A stretch of DNA of 50,311 nt. Source: Clostridiaceae bacterium. GTDB lineage: Bacteria; Bacillota; Clostridia; Peptostreptococcales; T1SED10-28. The stretch spans positions 1-50,311 of the forward strand of contig PWEO01000119.1 of NCBI GenBank assembly GCA_003553525.1, in the 5' to 3' direction. A model generated the notes under the pieces. It searched no databases. It had not been told where the DNA came from and worked only from the letters and a program-made list of their open reading frames with translations. Positions 10,286 through 18,244 of the stretch are shown here, piece by piece. Numbering within the stretch: position 1 is the stretch's first letter; each line of letters opens with the position of its first letter. The translations under genes were made by a program, and so were the position numbers.

Positions 10286-11311
10286 CTAGCATTTGGTGAA
10301 ACCAAAGTGATCATATGCCTTAACCGATGCGATCCTTCCCCTTGGCGTACGACTAAGGAATCCTTTCTGTAGTAAAAATGGTTCATAGACATCTTCAATA
10401 GTATTCTTTTCTTCTCCTGTGGAAGCGGCTAAGGTGTCAATTCCGACAGGGCCCCCTCCAAAATTTTGTATAATCACTTCAATAATTTTCTGATCTACTT
10501 TGTCCAGTCCAAGTTTGTCTATTTCCAGTAGCTCCAGGGCCTTATAGGCAATTTTTAAGGTAATCTCTCCATTTCCCTTTACCTCCGCATAATCCCGGAT
10601 TCGTTTTAACAAGCGATTGGCAATTCTAGGCGTTCCACGAGAGCGTAGTGCAATTTCTTCTGCTCCCTGATCATCGATGGGAATGTTTAAAATTCCTGCT
10701 GATCGAAGAACAATTAACTTTAACTCTTCCATGGAATAATGCTCAAGTTTATTGATGATACCAAAACGATCCCTTAGAGGAGAGGTTAATAAACCGGCTC
10801 GAGTGGTGGCTCCAATCAATGTGAACTTCGTTAAATCCAATCGAATGCTTCTTGCACTGGGGCCTTTCCCAACAATAATATCAATAGCGTAATCCTCCAT
10901 TGCCGGATACAGTATTTCTTCAACTGCACGATTCAGTCTGTGGATCTCATCAATAAAAAGGACATCTCCATTTTTTAAGTTTGTAAGGATCGCTGCTAAA
11001 TCACCAGGGCGTTCTATGGCAGGCCCGGAAGTAATTCGGATGTTCGCAGACATTTCTGTAGCAATGATACTGGCCAAAGTGGTTTTACCCAACCCCGGGG
11101 GGCCGTATAAAAGCACGTGATCCAAAGATTCCTGTCGAAGCTGAGAAGCTTTTAAAAAAATCTCCAGTTTTTCTTTCACCTTTGTTTGTCCTATATAATC
11201 TTGTAAAAGTTTAGGCCTCAGTCCTCGATCCATTTCCTGATCTTCTTCTTTTTTTAAGGATGAAACCAACCGGTCTTCTAACTCAAATTCCAAATCATTA
11301 TTAAATTCCAT
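10286..11311 (-). CDS. ruvB: Holliday junction branch migration helicase RuvB
   Basis: Hexameric AAA+ motor that drives Holliday junction branch migration with RuvA. 341 residues. Walker A is GPPGLGKTT (70-78), Walker B and the DEIHR box are at about 117-125, sensor 1 is LIGATTRAG, and the C-terminal winged helix contains [13 protein letters not shown]. It starts 13 bases after ruvA, so the two are co-translated. Confidence 0.98.
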   Translation of the reverse strand: MEFNNDLEFELEDRLVSSLKKEEDQEMDRGLRPKLLQDYIGQTKVKEKLEIFLKASQLRQESLDHVLLYGPPGLGKTTLASIIATEMSANIRITSGPAIERPGDLAAILTNLKNGDVLFIDEIHRLNRAVEEILYPAMEDYAIDIIVGKGPSARSIRLDLTKFTLIGATTRAGLLTSPLRDRFGIINKLEHYSMEELKLIVLRSAGILNIPIDDQGAEEIALRSRGTPRIANRLLKRIRDYAEVKGNGEITLKIAYKALELLEIDKLGLDKVDQKIIEVIIQNFGGGPVGIDTLAASTGEEKNTIEDVYEPFLLQKGFLSRTPRGRIASVKAYDHFGFTKC

Positions 11312-11324
11312 ATTATTGACTCCT

Positions 11325-11918
11325 TTACGATTTCATAAGAAGTTTTAATGATTCTTTTATCATTTCATCAAGGGATAAATTCTTATCATCTAAAGACTTC
11401 ACCGCCTTTTGACCTTCTTGTTTAGTATATCCTAAAGACATTAATGCATCAACGGTTTCCTGGTGAACAATATCCTCTTTATGATCCGCTGGCAAGGGTA
11501 GGTCTGAGGAAAAATCCATAACCGAAAGCTTATCTTTCAACTCTACAATCATACGTTCAGCGGTTTTTTTACCTACTCCTGGTGCTTTAGAAATATTGCC
11601 GATGGAACCTTCATAAATATTTTTCGTGAGTTCATTCGGCGTGAAATACGAAAGTATCCCACAGGCAACTTTGGACCCGATTTTTGAAACCGATCGTAGT
11701 TGATGAAACATCCTTAGTTCTTCTTTTGTATTAAAACCAAATAGGACCATCTCATCTTCTCGAAGAGCCAAATGGGTATAAATTGTAGTTTGCTCTCCCA
11801 CCTGCACTTGATTTATAGTGTTTTCAGTGGTGTTTACTTTATATCCTATCCCATTTACTTCTAGTACGATGAATCCAAGATCTTTACTGTGTATTTTTCC
11901 ATCAATAAATTCAAACAT
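11325..11918 (-). CDS. ruvA: Holliday junction DNA-binding protein RuvA
   Basis: Tetrameric junction-binding partner of RuvB. 197 residues with an N-terminal OB fold, two helix-hairpin-helix segments ([14 protein letters not shown] and [19 protein letters not shown]) and a C-terminal domain III ([16 protein letters not shown]) that contacts RuvB. ruvC, often upstream, is not in this window; the preceding gene is a Fur-family regulator separated by a terminator. Confidence 0.97.
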   Translation of the reverse strand: MFEFIDGKIHSKDLGFIVLEVNGIGYKVNTTENTINQVQVGEQTTIYTHLALREDEMVLFGFNTKEELRMFHQLRSVSKIGSKVACGILSYFTPNELTKNIYEGSIGNISKAPGVGKKTAERMIVELKDKLSVMDFSSDLPLPADHKEDIVHQETVDALMSLGYTKQEGQKAVKSLDDKNLSLDEMIKESLKLLMKS

Positions 11919-11996
11919 ATTTATTCCTACCTTCTTTCATTATTGTGTAATCCCAATATTTAAATATGGAACTCTACATTAATCCATAAATTGCCT

Positions 11997-12030
11997 AAAC
12001 AAACAAAGTAGGGCTATTAATCCCTACTTT
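11997..12030 (-). terminator. Terminator after the fur-family gene
   Basis: Perfect 9-bp stem (12022-12030 with 12005-12013) overlapping the last codons of the regulator gene, followed on the minus strand by a T-rich but interrupted run. It separates the regulator from ruvAB. Confidence 0.6.
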
Positions 12031-12451
12031 TACGTGTGCAGCTTTGACAATATCCTAAAATCTCCAATTTATGCTCTATTGGTGTAAAACCGGTTTTGTT
12101 GATTAGCGTTTTTTCAATATGTGCTACCGGACAATCTTTAAAAATTTCACTTCTACCGCAGGAAACACAAACAATATGATGATGATGTTCATTTGTTACG
12201 CTTAGTTTATATTGATCTGCGTGATTATCCAAGGATATTTTTTTTAAAACACCAATATTCATCATGATTTCTATATTTCTATAAATTGTTGATAGATCAA
12301 TGCTTTTTTCATGTTCATTAATCCATTCATAGACCTTTTCTGCAGATAAAAGATGGTTTTTAGCCTTTGCAAAGGCTTTAATGATGGTTTTGCTCTGTGC
12401 TGTAATCTTGTAACCTTCTGCTTTCAGTTTATATTCAATAGAATCTTGCAT
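12017..12451 (-). CDS. Fur-family metal-dependent transcriptional regulator
   Basis: 144-residue Fur/Zur/PerR-type repressor. The winged-helix DNA-binding part contains LSTIYRNIEIMM. A His-rich metal site (NEHHHHIVC) follows, and two CxxC pairs (CVSC and CQSC) form the structural zinc site. The second domain ends GFTPIEHKLEILGYCQSC, typical of Fur and Zur; I cannot tell which metal it senses. A consensus promoter precedes it, with the direct repeat AATGATA spaced by 14 bases over the -10 region, a possible autoregulatory site. The ribosome site is GAGGAG. Confidence 0.9.
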   Translation of the reverse strand: MQDSIEYKLKAEGYKITAQSKTIIKAFAKAKNHLLSAEKVYEWINEHEKSIDLSTIYRNIEIMMNIGVLKKISLDNHADQYKLSVTNEHHHHIVCVSCGRSEIFKDCPVAHIEKTLINKTGFTPIEHKLEILGYCQSCTRKSRD

Positions 12452-12555
12452 AGTTCTATCTCCTCACTTAATCTTATAATCCCGTCTCGGATTCTATTAC
12501 TTTGAAATCTATTTTCTTGCTTCTATCCATCATTTTATTTAATGATATCTATACA

Positions 12556-12584
12556 ATGATAAAACACCCATTCCCATCTGTCAA
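12556..12584 (-). promoter_or_regulatory. Sigma-A promoter of the fur-family gene
   Basis: TTGACA (12579-12584) and TATCAT (12556-12561) on the minus strand with a 17-base spacer. It starts just past the end of the 202-residue unknown gene, so the regulator can be transcribed on its own. Confidence 0.75.
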
Positions 12585-12596
12585 GTAAGGATAATT

Positions 12597-13205
12597 TTAA
12601 AGTTTAATCCCCATTTCTCTCCTTCTAAGAGTAAAACCGGCGATTCCATAAAACCGAAGAATTCTATCAAGAACATCTTCTTCAAGTAACGTCTTAGGGA
12701 ATCCAAATTTATATAATTTTTCTTTTAACTTATCTACGGACTTCCCAGAAGCTTTTCCAAGATTTCCAATTCCCTCGGAAAAGGAGTTATTGTCGAATCC
12801 TAAAATATACATAATCCACATTTGATAGAGTTTATATTTATCTTCAAGTTCTGCAGGCCTTAAAACTTCTTCGTACAGTAAAACATGTGTAAAATACCCA
12901 ATATATAATAATTCTTTGAACAGCTTTTCTAATTCGAATATTTCATCCCTGTAAAGATAATTGATATTCCTGCGATAATACCCACCAAAACGAGGAGGAT
13001 GGTCGGTGACTCGACCAACACCTCGAAGCCCGGAACTCTGTAAATTCATTTCAGACTTTATGAATTTATCAAAACAGTACTCCGAAACTGCAAAGCCGTG
13101 ACTTTTCTTAAGATTGTTTACTTTTGTATCTACCACTTCCGCTTCCTCTTTAGAAATCAAAGGCTTAATTCTTTCGATACTATTGTTCAAAATTAATGGA
13201 TCCAT
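12597..13205 (-). CDS. Protein of unknown function, 202 residues
   Basis: I do not recognise this family. The product is soluble by appearance, with no signal peptide or membrane segment. The middle has SSGLRGVGRVTDHPPRFGG followed by YYRRNINYLYRDEI, then mostly helical, charged sequence and a basic C-terminus (LRRREMGIKL). One cysteine (in SEYCFDKF) is visible. The ATG at 13205 has a strong AAGGAGGG site and a TATAAT box upstream. It lies between the selenoprotein W-like gene and the Fur-family gene, all on the minus strand. Coding status is well supported by length, ribosome site and codon use. Confidence 0.8.
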   Translation of the reverse strand: MDPLILNNSIERIKPLISKEEAEVVDTKVNNLKKSHGFAVSEYCFDKFIKSEMNLQSSGLRGVGRVTDHPPRFGGYYRRNINYLYRDEIFELEKLFKELLYIGYFTHVLLYEEVLRPAELEDKYKLYQMWIMYILGFDNNSFSEGIGNLGKASGKSVDKLKEKLYKFGFPKTLLEEDVLDRILRFYGIAGFTLRRREMGIKL

Positions 13206-13337
13206 ACTTACCCTCCTTTATAATTTAGACTGAGCCTTATGTAAAGAAAGATTATAGATGCTATTATTTTATTATGTAATCAAAATACTTACAACTTTTT
13301 TCTTAAAATACTATGACTCCATAACAAAATTCATGTA

Positions 13338-13376
13338 AAAAGAAAAAACTCTGCAAAAAAATCTACAGAGTTTTTA
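13338..13376 (-). terminator. Terminator of the selenoprotein W-like gene
   Basis: Stem AAAACTCTG pairing with CAGAGTTTT around a 12-base loop, flanked by A-runs on one side and T-runs on the other, so it can act in both directions. It lies just after the stop codon at 13391. Confidence 0.75.
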
Positions 13377-13390
13377 TATGAATTTTACAA

Positions 13391-13630
13391 TTATATTTCT
13401 GGATGTAATTGTATTCTTCGTATTACTTCTTCTACAGGAAATTTTACATTTTCCTTTTTGTTATTGAAAACTTCATGACCATCAACAGAAACCGTAAATA
13501 TCCCTCCACTGCTCTTAATAAGTTCCACGCTGGCTCCATGAATTTCCTTATTGATCTTAGCCTCTAAACTAGAGGCTTTATCTTGGTAGCCTCAGGAACC
13601 ACAATAAGTGATATTAATTTCCTTTGTCAT
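13391..13630 (-). CDS. SelW/SelT/SelH (Rdx)-family selenoprotein with in-frame UGA
   Basis: 79-residue product if the TGA at codon 13 (13592-13594) is read as selenocysteine. The N-terminus reads MTKEINITYCGSU, so the redox motif is CxxU, the hallmark of thioredoxin-like SelW/Rdx proteins. The rest (for example GASVELIKSSGGIFTVSVDG and a C-terminal helix) fits that fold. A hairpin with the geometry of a bacterial SECIS element starts just after the UGA. The window also encodes tRNA-Sec, SelA and SelB, so UGA readthrough is expected. The ATG at 13630 has GGGGGAG upstream and the gene ends in a terminator. Likely a thiol/selenol redox protein; its partner is unknown. Automatic callers split or miss it. 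Confidence 0.9.
13560..13594 (-). promoter_or_regulatory. Bacterial SECIS element (selenocysteine insertion hairpin)
   Basis: On the minus strand a perfect 7-bp stem GCCTCTA/TAGAGGC (13570-13576 with 13560-13566) closes a three-base GUU loop. The loop G lies about 23 bases after the UGA. This agrees with the known bacterial rule of a small apical loop with a G in its first positions, 16-37 bases from the UGA. It should bind the SelB C-terminal winged helices. Confidence 0.85.
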
Positions 13631-13800
13631 TTTAACTCCCCCTACAGTATAATTTTATATGATTCACTTTAACTATTATATATCCAAATAATAAAAAAAC
13701 AAACAATAGAATTTTTATGGATTGGTTTAAAAACTTTACGACTAGGTATAAATAATAGAAGTGCTTTATCATCAATTAAAAATGAAAAGGGGGGTTTGTT

Positions 13801-14829
13801 TTGTCTGGTAAAATTAGAAAAGTATCGAAATTTAATTTTCGTGAAAACCCTGAAGATCCGTATTTAGCTAGAATGCATCATTTAGATTTATATCCTAAGG
13901 GCAATGGAAACATGGGTGTTCCTAAGGAACTACTTAAAGATCGAAACCTGGGAGAAGATTTTGATTTCAGCAAGGACTGGAAAATGTACTACGGAAAAGA
14001 AATTCCGGGATTTCCGGCCCATCCTCATCGAGGATTCGAGACCGTAACCATTGTTCTCCAAGGATTTGTTGACCATGCAGACTCCGCAGGACAATCAGGG
14101 AAGTATGGATCCGGTGATGTACAGTGGATGACTGCGGGAAAAGGAATGCAGCACTCGGAAATGTTTCCTCTTGTTCACGAGGATCAAAACAATACCTTAG
14201 AGTTGTTTCAAGTATGGCTGAACCTTCCGGCAAAAGATAAATTTGTAGAACCGAGTTATAAGATGTTATGGAATGAGGAGATTCCTAAAGTGATTATTGA
14301 AAATAAACAAAATCAAAAGGCAACTATTAATGTTATTTCAGGATGTATTAACGGTACGAAAGGTTTAAAACCAAATCCTGACTCCTGGGCAAATAATGGA
14401 GAAAATCATGTAGGGATCTATACTGTGACAATGGAACCTGGTTCAAGTTTTACCCTCCCGAAGGTATCCTCAACCTTAAATCGGAATTTGTATTTTTATC
14501 GTGGGGAAAGCATATATATTGATAATGAAGAAGTGGGTGTAAAAAGCAGTTTGAAACTGGTTGGTGACGAAGCCATCACCGTCACTAACGGTAATACAGA
14601 AAGTTATTTGTTGGTATTGGAAGGGGAACCGATTAATGAGCCCGTAGTAAACTATGGTCCCTTCGTAATGAACACCTTTGAGGAAATACAACAGGCATAT
14701 CGGGATTACAAAGAAACCCAATTTGGAGGATGGCCTTGGGATGTTAATTATCATGTAACACCTATCGAAGTTGGGCGATTCGCAAAACATGAGGAAAAAG
14801 ATGATCGCCCCCCTGAAAAATTCTTTTAA
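13801..14829 (+). CDS. Pirin-family cupin protein
   Basis: 342-residue two-domain cupin. Metal ligands of the pirin N-terminal domain are all present: H74 and H76 in HPHRGFE, H118 and E120 in GKGMQHSEM. Bacterial pirins are variously reported as quercetin dioxygenases or redox/metabolic regulators; the substrate here cannot be read from sequence. It starts at a TTG, supported by AGGGGGG seven bases upstream. It is transcribed away from the selenoprotein gene from a shared AT-rich intergenic region. A strong GC hairpin with nine C residues follows the stop. Confidence 0.93.
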   Translation: MSGKIRKVSKFNFRENPEDPYLARMHHLDLYPKGNGNMGVPKELLKDRNLGEDFDFSKDWKMYYGKEIPGFPAHPHRGFETVTIVLQGFVDHADSAGQSGKYGSGDVQWMTAGKGMQHSEMFPLVHEDQNNTLELFQVWLNLPAKDKFVEPSYKMLWNEEIPKVIIENKQNQKATINVISGCINGTKGLKPNPDSWANNGENHVGIYTVTMEPGSSFTLPKVSSTLNRNLYFYRGESIYIDNEEVGVKSSLKLVGDEAITVTNGNTESYLLVLEGEPINEPVVNYGPFVMNTFEEIQQAYRDYKETQFGGWPWDVNYHVTPIEVGRFAKHEEKDDRPPEKFF

Positions 14830-14831
14830 TT

Positions 14832-14885
14832 CCCCCCCCCGGACTCTATACTAGCATAAAGTCCGGGGATAATTTGATATAAATT
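14832..14885 (+). terminator. Terminator after the pirin gene, with a nine-C tract
   Basis: Nine consecutive C (14832-14840) lead into a hairpin CCCCGGACT/AGTCCGGGG (14837-14845 with 14860-14868). A T-run follows only after a gap (near 14880), so termination may be imperfect on the plus strand. Confidence 0.6.
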
Positions 14886-14947
14886 TTTTTACAGAAAACT
14901 TCGCCTTGGACATTTGATTTGCTCAAAAAGGATTCGCAATCCTTTCA

Positions 14948-15388
14948 TCATTCTTTATTAGTTTGCATTTGCTTTCTAACAATCTCATAAGGGGGAACAA
15001 CCATCCCTTTATAATTTTTCATTCTTCCTGTTAGATTTTGAATTTGTTCCGTGACATAAGGCCAGATATGAAAATTCAGTTGATCCCTTAGGTCAGTATC
15101 TGAAAGCTCCAGCTCTTCTAATCCTTGAAAATAAATAAAAGAATTTAGTAATGCTGTGATTTCAAAGTGTCCCTGTACTATAAAATTAACTTGGGTTATA
15201 TATTTTATTTCTGAGGACTTGTCTTTATTTCTCAGGATATTACTGCTGATACGAATTGTCTGCTTTAATTTTTTTTTCGTATCTCCCTCAGTGACATCCC
15301 CTTTTTTAGAAGCATAAACATCCTTTTTCAAAGAAACTTCTTCTAAAAATACACCTTTTACAATAATCTCATAATCCATTACTCCCAT
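14948..15388 (-). CDS. Possible SecB-like chaperone, 146 residues
   Basis: Weak but consistent resemblance to SecB-family proteins: an N-terminal beta-rich part (YEIIVKGVFLEEVSLKKDV), a central VQGHFEI strand, and a C-terminal FHIWPYVTEQIQNLTGRM followed by a hydrophobic VVPPYEI, which mirrors the 'PYxRxxIxxLTxxxxxPPLxLPP' end of SecB-like proteins. SecB proper is a tetrameric export chaperone of proteobacteria; relatives in Firmicutes often pair with toxin-antitoxin modules or have no known role. No toxin gene is adjacent. It stands alone, reading towards the pirin terminator. Confidence 0.5.
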   Translation of the reverse strand: MGVMDYEIIVKGVFLEEVSLKKDVYASKKGDVTEGDTKKKLKQTIRISSNILRNKDKSSEIKYITQVNFIVQGHFEITALLNSFIYFQGLEELELSDTDLRDQLNFHIWPYVTEQIQNLTGRMKNYKGMVVPPYEIVRKQMQTNKE

Positions 15389-15527
15389 CCTTTCTATAAG
15401 TTTTATACATAAAACTTTGACTATGCAATTACCTTAAGAATTTATCTCGCATCCTATTTCTCAATTTGATATATTTATAATATAATTTTACCGCAAATTA
15501 TTCAACCATTCCATATTCTTTTTAGTT

Positions 15528-15893
15528 AAGTTAAATTTTGCCTATGGTACCGGCTGGAATGAACATGTTTACTCAAAATCCCAAGCTTTAGCTCTTTTTA
15601 AGAGAGACATTGAAAACGCCTCTAATCCAATGTGCTATCCTTTTCTTGAAAAAGCTTTTCGCCCATTAAATGATTTTACTGCAATTTTTCAAGGGGAGCT
15701 GAAAACTGAAACAAAAATTCTTGGAGAATATTTTTCCTTCAAACACTTACGGCTAACTTTGGTTTTCCACCAAGACCAGAAAGATAAAGAAGTAAAGCTT
15801 GTTGCTAAACATATCTCACTTCCTACTGCAGAACACGAAGAAGGAGAGTCTTATCCATTAAAGGAACTGAAAGAACGAAGAAAAAGCAAGTAA
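15528..15893 (+). pseudogene. Remnant of an NTF2/SnoaL-like sensory domain gene
   Basis: An open frame runs from 15486 to 15893 but has no usable start before an internal ATG at 15630 that falls in mid-domain. Recognisable NTF2-like (SnoaL_3-type) sequence begins at about 15528 (LNFAYGTGWNEHV) and ends with HISLPTAEHEEGESYPLKEL, a pattern that in diguanylate cyclases and kinases is followed by a coiled coil and signalling output. Here the frame stops right at that linker (ERRKSK). Both the N-terminal helix of the domain and any output domain are gone, so I read it as a decayed fragment. A short 87-residue product from 15630 is possible but has no clear ribosome site. Confidence 0.6.
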
Positions 15894-15913
15894 GAGGGTA
15901 TTGAAATCTGTTT

Positions 15914-17173
15914 TTAACCTCCAAATAACTGATTTTTATACTTTCCTGTCCCCATAAAAAATGTTATAGAGACTATCAATATCACAAAGGCAAGAAGAAG
16001 CCAACTAGCTTGGTAATTCCCTCTTATATCAGCTATAAAACCCACAATTGGCGGGCCGATAACCACTCCAGTGCGAATAAAGACTAATGTAATCCCGGTA
16101 GCCGTACCGATCAGGCGATCCTCGACAACATCGCCAATTGTTGTAAACACTAAGCCCGGAATGGCCAGAGCAAATATTCCGAATATAAAGGATATCCCTA
16201 AAATCAAAGCCAGCCCTAAGTTTCCTCCAAACACAATAATCCCTAAAATGAATAACATAACCGCTGAAATAATACCCAACATAAACAATCCCAAACGACG
16301 ATTGCTCTTAAAAAAACGATCATTCACATAACCCATAGTCGGTTGTCCAATAATACCTCCAAACATAAAAGAACTTAATGATATACCTGCAAAGGCTGGG
16401 GTTAATCCAATATCCCCCGTGAGAAACAAGGTGTAATGAATGGTCATATTGCCCATGGTAAATCCGAAAACCAAACCCATAAAACAGACAAAAATCAATA
16501 TTGGATTTCCAATTAGTTCTTTAAAATCATCTTTGAACGAACTGGGAAGCTCCGTCGAGTTATCTTTGGCTTCTTTTTTTTTGTCTTTTGAGGGATGATA
16601 GAACTTTGCTAAAACCAAGGTCATCACTAAAGCTACTAGTGCTGCAAACAATAAAGCTCTTCTCCATCCAAGAATACTTCCTAAAAAGGGTAACAAGCTG
16701 GCTCCTAAGATTCCTCCAATGCCACCACCTGCTTGGGCAATCCCTATGGAAACCGCTCTTTTTTTCGGAGGAACAAGATTTATTACGCCTTTGTTAATTG
16801 CTGGAGTAATAATACTAAAACCGATCCCTGTTAAAAAGGCTAATGAAAGAATCAGGGTAAACGCAGGCATCAAGGTATGTAAAAACATCAGACTAGCAAT
16901 AATTACCGTTGCACCAATTAAAGACTTCCTGGGTCCTATGCGGTCAACAACTCTCCCACTGGTTATGGCAAGCAAGGTTCCGCTTAAAAAGAAGGCCGTA
17001 GCATAGAGACCCGCTTGAGTTCCGGTAATTTGGAAGTCTACACTTACTAAAGGAAGCATAGCCTTAAAACCCTGTACGTTTATACCTACTGCTATATATG
17101 CTGTGGACATAATTAATAGTGTCAATATATAACTTTCTTTTCTTTTATGGACATTCTTTGTAGAGTCTTTCAT
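15914..17173 (-). CDS. Major facilitator superfamily transporter
   Basis: 419 residues with about 12 hydrophobic segments. The loop 2-3 signature appears as GRVVDRIGPRKSLIG near residues 73-87, and a matching loop 8-9 pattern (GYVNDRFFKSNRR) marks the second half. A charged cytoplasmic loop with KDKKKEAKD sits between the halves. Substrate unknown; the general pattern resembles anion or oxalate/formate-type and drug MFS carriers. It is a single gene facing the NTF2 remnant. The ribosome site AAGGAGACT precedes the ATG. Confidence 0.9.
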   Translation of the reverse strand: MKDSTKNVHKRKESYILTLLIMSTAYIAVGINVQGFKAMLPLVSVDFQITGTQAGLYATAFFLSGTLLAITSGRVVDRIGPRKSLIGATVIIASLMFLHTLMPAFTLILSLAFLTGIGFSIITPAINKGVINLVPPKKRAVSIGIAQAGGGIGGILGASLLPFLGSILGWRRALLFAALVALVMTLVLAKFYHPSKDKKKEAKDNSTELPSSFKDDFKELIGNPILIFVCFMGLVFGFTMGNMTIHYTLFLTGDIGLTPAFAGISLSSFMFGGIIGQPTMGYVNDRFFKSNRRLGLFMLGIISAVMLFILGIIVFGGNLGLALILGISFIFGIFALAIPGLVFTTIGDVVEDRLIGTATGITLVFIRTGVVIGPPIVGFIADIRGNYQASWLLLAFVILIVSITFFMGTGKYKNQLFGG

Positions 17174-17326
17174 AGAAGTCTCCTTTCAATTACTTATCAA
17201 TAGTATATCATAAAGTAAAGAGACCGACTAACATCAAAATAAGTATTTTAACTTCGTCAAAAGTCTTAAAATTACCAATATTATATTATTGTAAATATTC
17301 ATTTCATATTGAAATACTTTCCATTT

Positions 17327-17376
17327 CATGTTATTTTATAAGTATCATAATCATGTTATTTTATTAGTATCATAAT
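17327..17376. repeat. 25-bp tandem duplication upstream of the FMN-binding gene
   Basis: Two adjacent 25-base units, 17327-17351 and 17352-17376, starting CATGTTATTTTAT and ending GTATCATAAT, differ at one base. The second is followed by a short palindrome ATCATAATAATGAT. It lies about 55 bases before the start at 17433, where a promoter or operator is expected. Confidence 0.85.
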
Positions 17377-17432
17377 AATGATTCCATTAGTCTTATGTTG
17401 ATCAAAAATACTATCTATGGGAGGGTGGTGTG

Positions 17433-17819
17433 ATGAGTGGGAAAAATCATCGCAAAGAAATCATAACGGGATTTGTAATAATCACCATACTTGCAATAGT
17501 TATATTAAGCGCCAACCATTTTACTCAAGGTCTCGGAAATGATCAGGAACTCTCCGAAGAAATGATTATCGGTTCCGGAGAAGGCTACAAAGGAGAAATC
17601 GTGATCCAAATCATAATGGAGGAGCATAACTTAAAAGGATTAAAAGCTATTGAGTTTCATGATACGTCTCAGGTATTTAATGAAGTGCTAAAAAGTATAG
17701 AAAAAGATCTGCTGGATGGAAAGTCTTTAGAGGAAATCGAAGTGATTACTGGTGCCACAGACACTTACCATGGCATTATAGAAGCTCTTGAAGAGGCATT
17801 TTTTAAGTTAGAGCATTAA
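17433..17819 (+). CDS. Membrane-anchored FMN-binding domain protein
   Basis: 128-residue protein with one N-terminal membrane segment (GFVIITILAIVIL) and a single extracytoplasmic FMN_bind domain like that of RnfG and NosR. The flavinylation motif is ITGATDT, where the Thr after GA would carry FMN covalently, attached by an ApbE-type transferase that is not in this window. GYKGEIVIQI is the usual start of the domain. I chose the ATG at 17433 with GGGAGG eight bases upstream; a GTG at 17430 is also open. Likely an electron carrier on the outer face of the membrane. Confidence 0.85.
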   Translation: MSGKNHRKEIITGFVIITILAIVILSANHFTQGLGNDQELSEEMIIGSGEGYKGEIVIQIIMEEHNLKGLKAIEFHDTSQVFNEVLKSIEKDLLDGKSLEEIEVITGATDTYHGIIEALEEAFFKLEH

Positions 17820-17867
17820 ATCATGGTCGTTTCAGTTTTAATATTACTAAACACAAGCTACATAAAA

Positions 17868-17912
17868 AACAAAAACCTCACAAAATCATTTGCAGGGTTT
17901 TTGTTTTTTTAT
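17868..17912 (+). terminator. Terminator of the FMN-binding gene
   Basis: Stem CAAAAACC with GGTTTTTG around a loop of about 20 bases, then a run of T residues with one interruption. Confidence 0.75.
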
Positions 17913-17972
17913 TATTTCCGAGTTTCCGAGTATTTCAAAGGTTTATTCATGGCGCAATTAACGAGTATTTGT

Positions 17973-18146
17973 TTATAAAATGTCATGATCCTCTACTAGT
18001 TCTAGTTTGTTTTCTATACATATTTCCTGAGTTGCCAAATTCACGTGTTGCATCTCTAGTAGTTCCTCAGGGGAGAATCCGCTCCAATAACCAGGGACTT
18101 GGTGCATGAATCCACATTCCGGACATTTATAATATGTTAATTCCAT
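17973..18146 (-). CDS. Small CxxC protein, 57 residues
   Basis: Frame from ATG 18146 (upstream AAGGGGG, spacing about 10) to TAA at 17973. The product starts MELTYYKCPECGFMHQVPGY and ends in an acidic tail. One CPEC pair with a nearby histidine suggests half of a zinc ribbon, possibly binding metal as a dimer. No family recognised. Codon use and a good ribosome site support it being real; it is too short for usual gene lists. Confidence 0.65.
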   Translation of the reverse strand: MELTYYKCPECGFMHQVPGYWSGFSPEELLEMQHVNLATQEICIENKLELVEDHDIL

Positions 18147-18244
18147 AATAAAAAACCCCCTTTTAAAAATCTCTTCATTCTTCGTACTTTAATTATACCA
18201 TTTCTGTTTATCAATAACAATTTATTACTATTATTTAAAATTAT

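Noticed and set aside
13391-13630. Pseudogene with a nonsense TGA
   Set aside because: The TGA sits in a CxxU motif with a SECIS-like hairpin and the Sec machinery is nearby, so recoding explains it better.
13967-14233. 88-residue minus-strand frame inside the pirin gene
   Set aside because: Antisense shadow of a well-conserved pirin.
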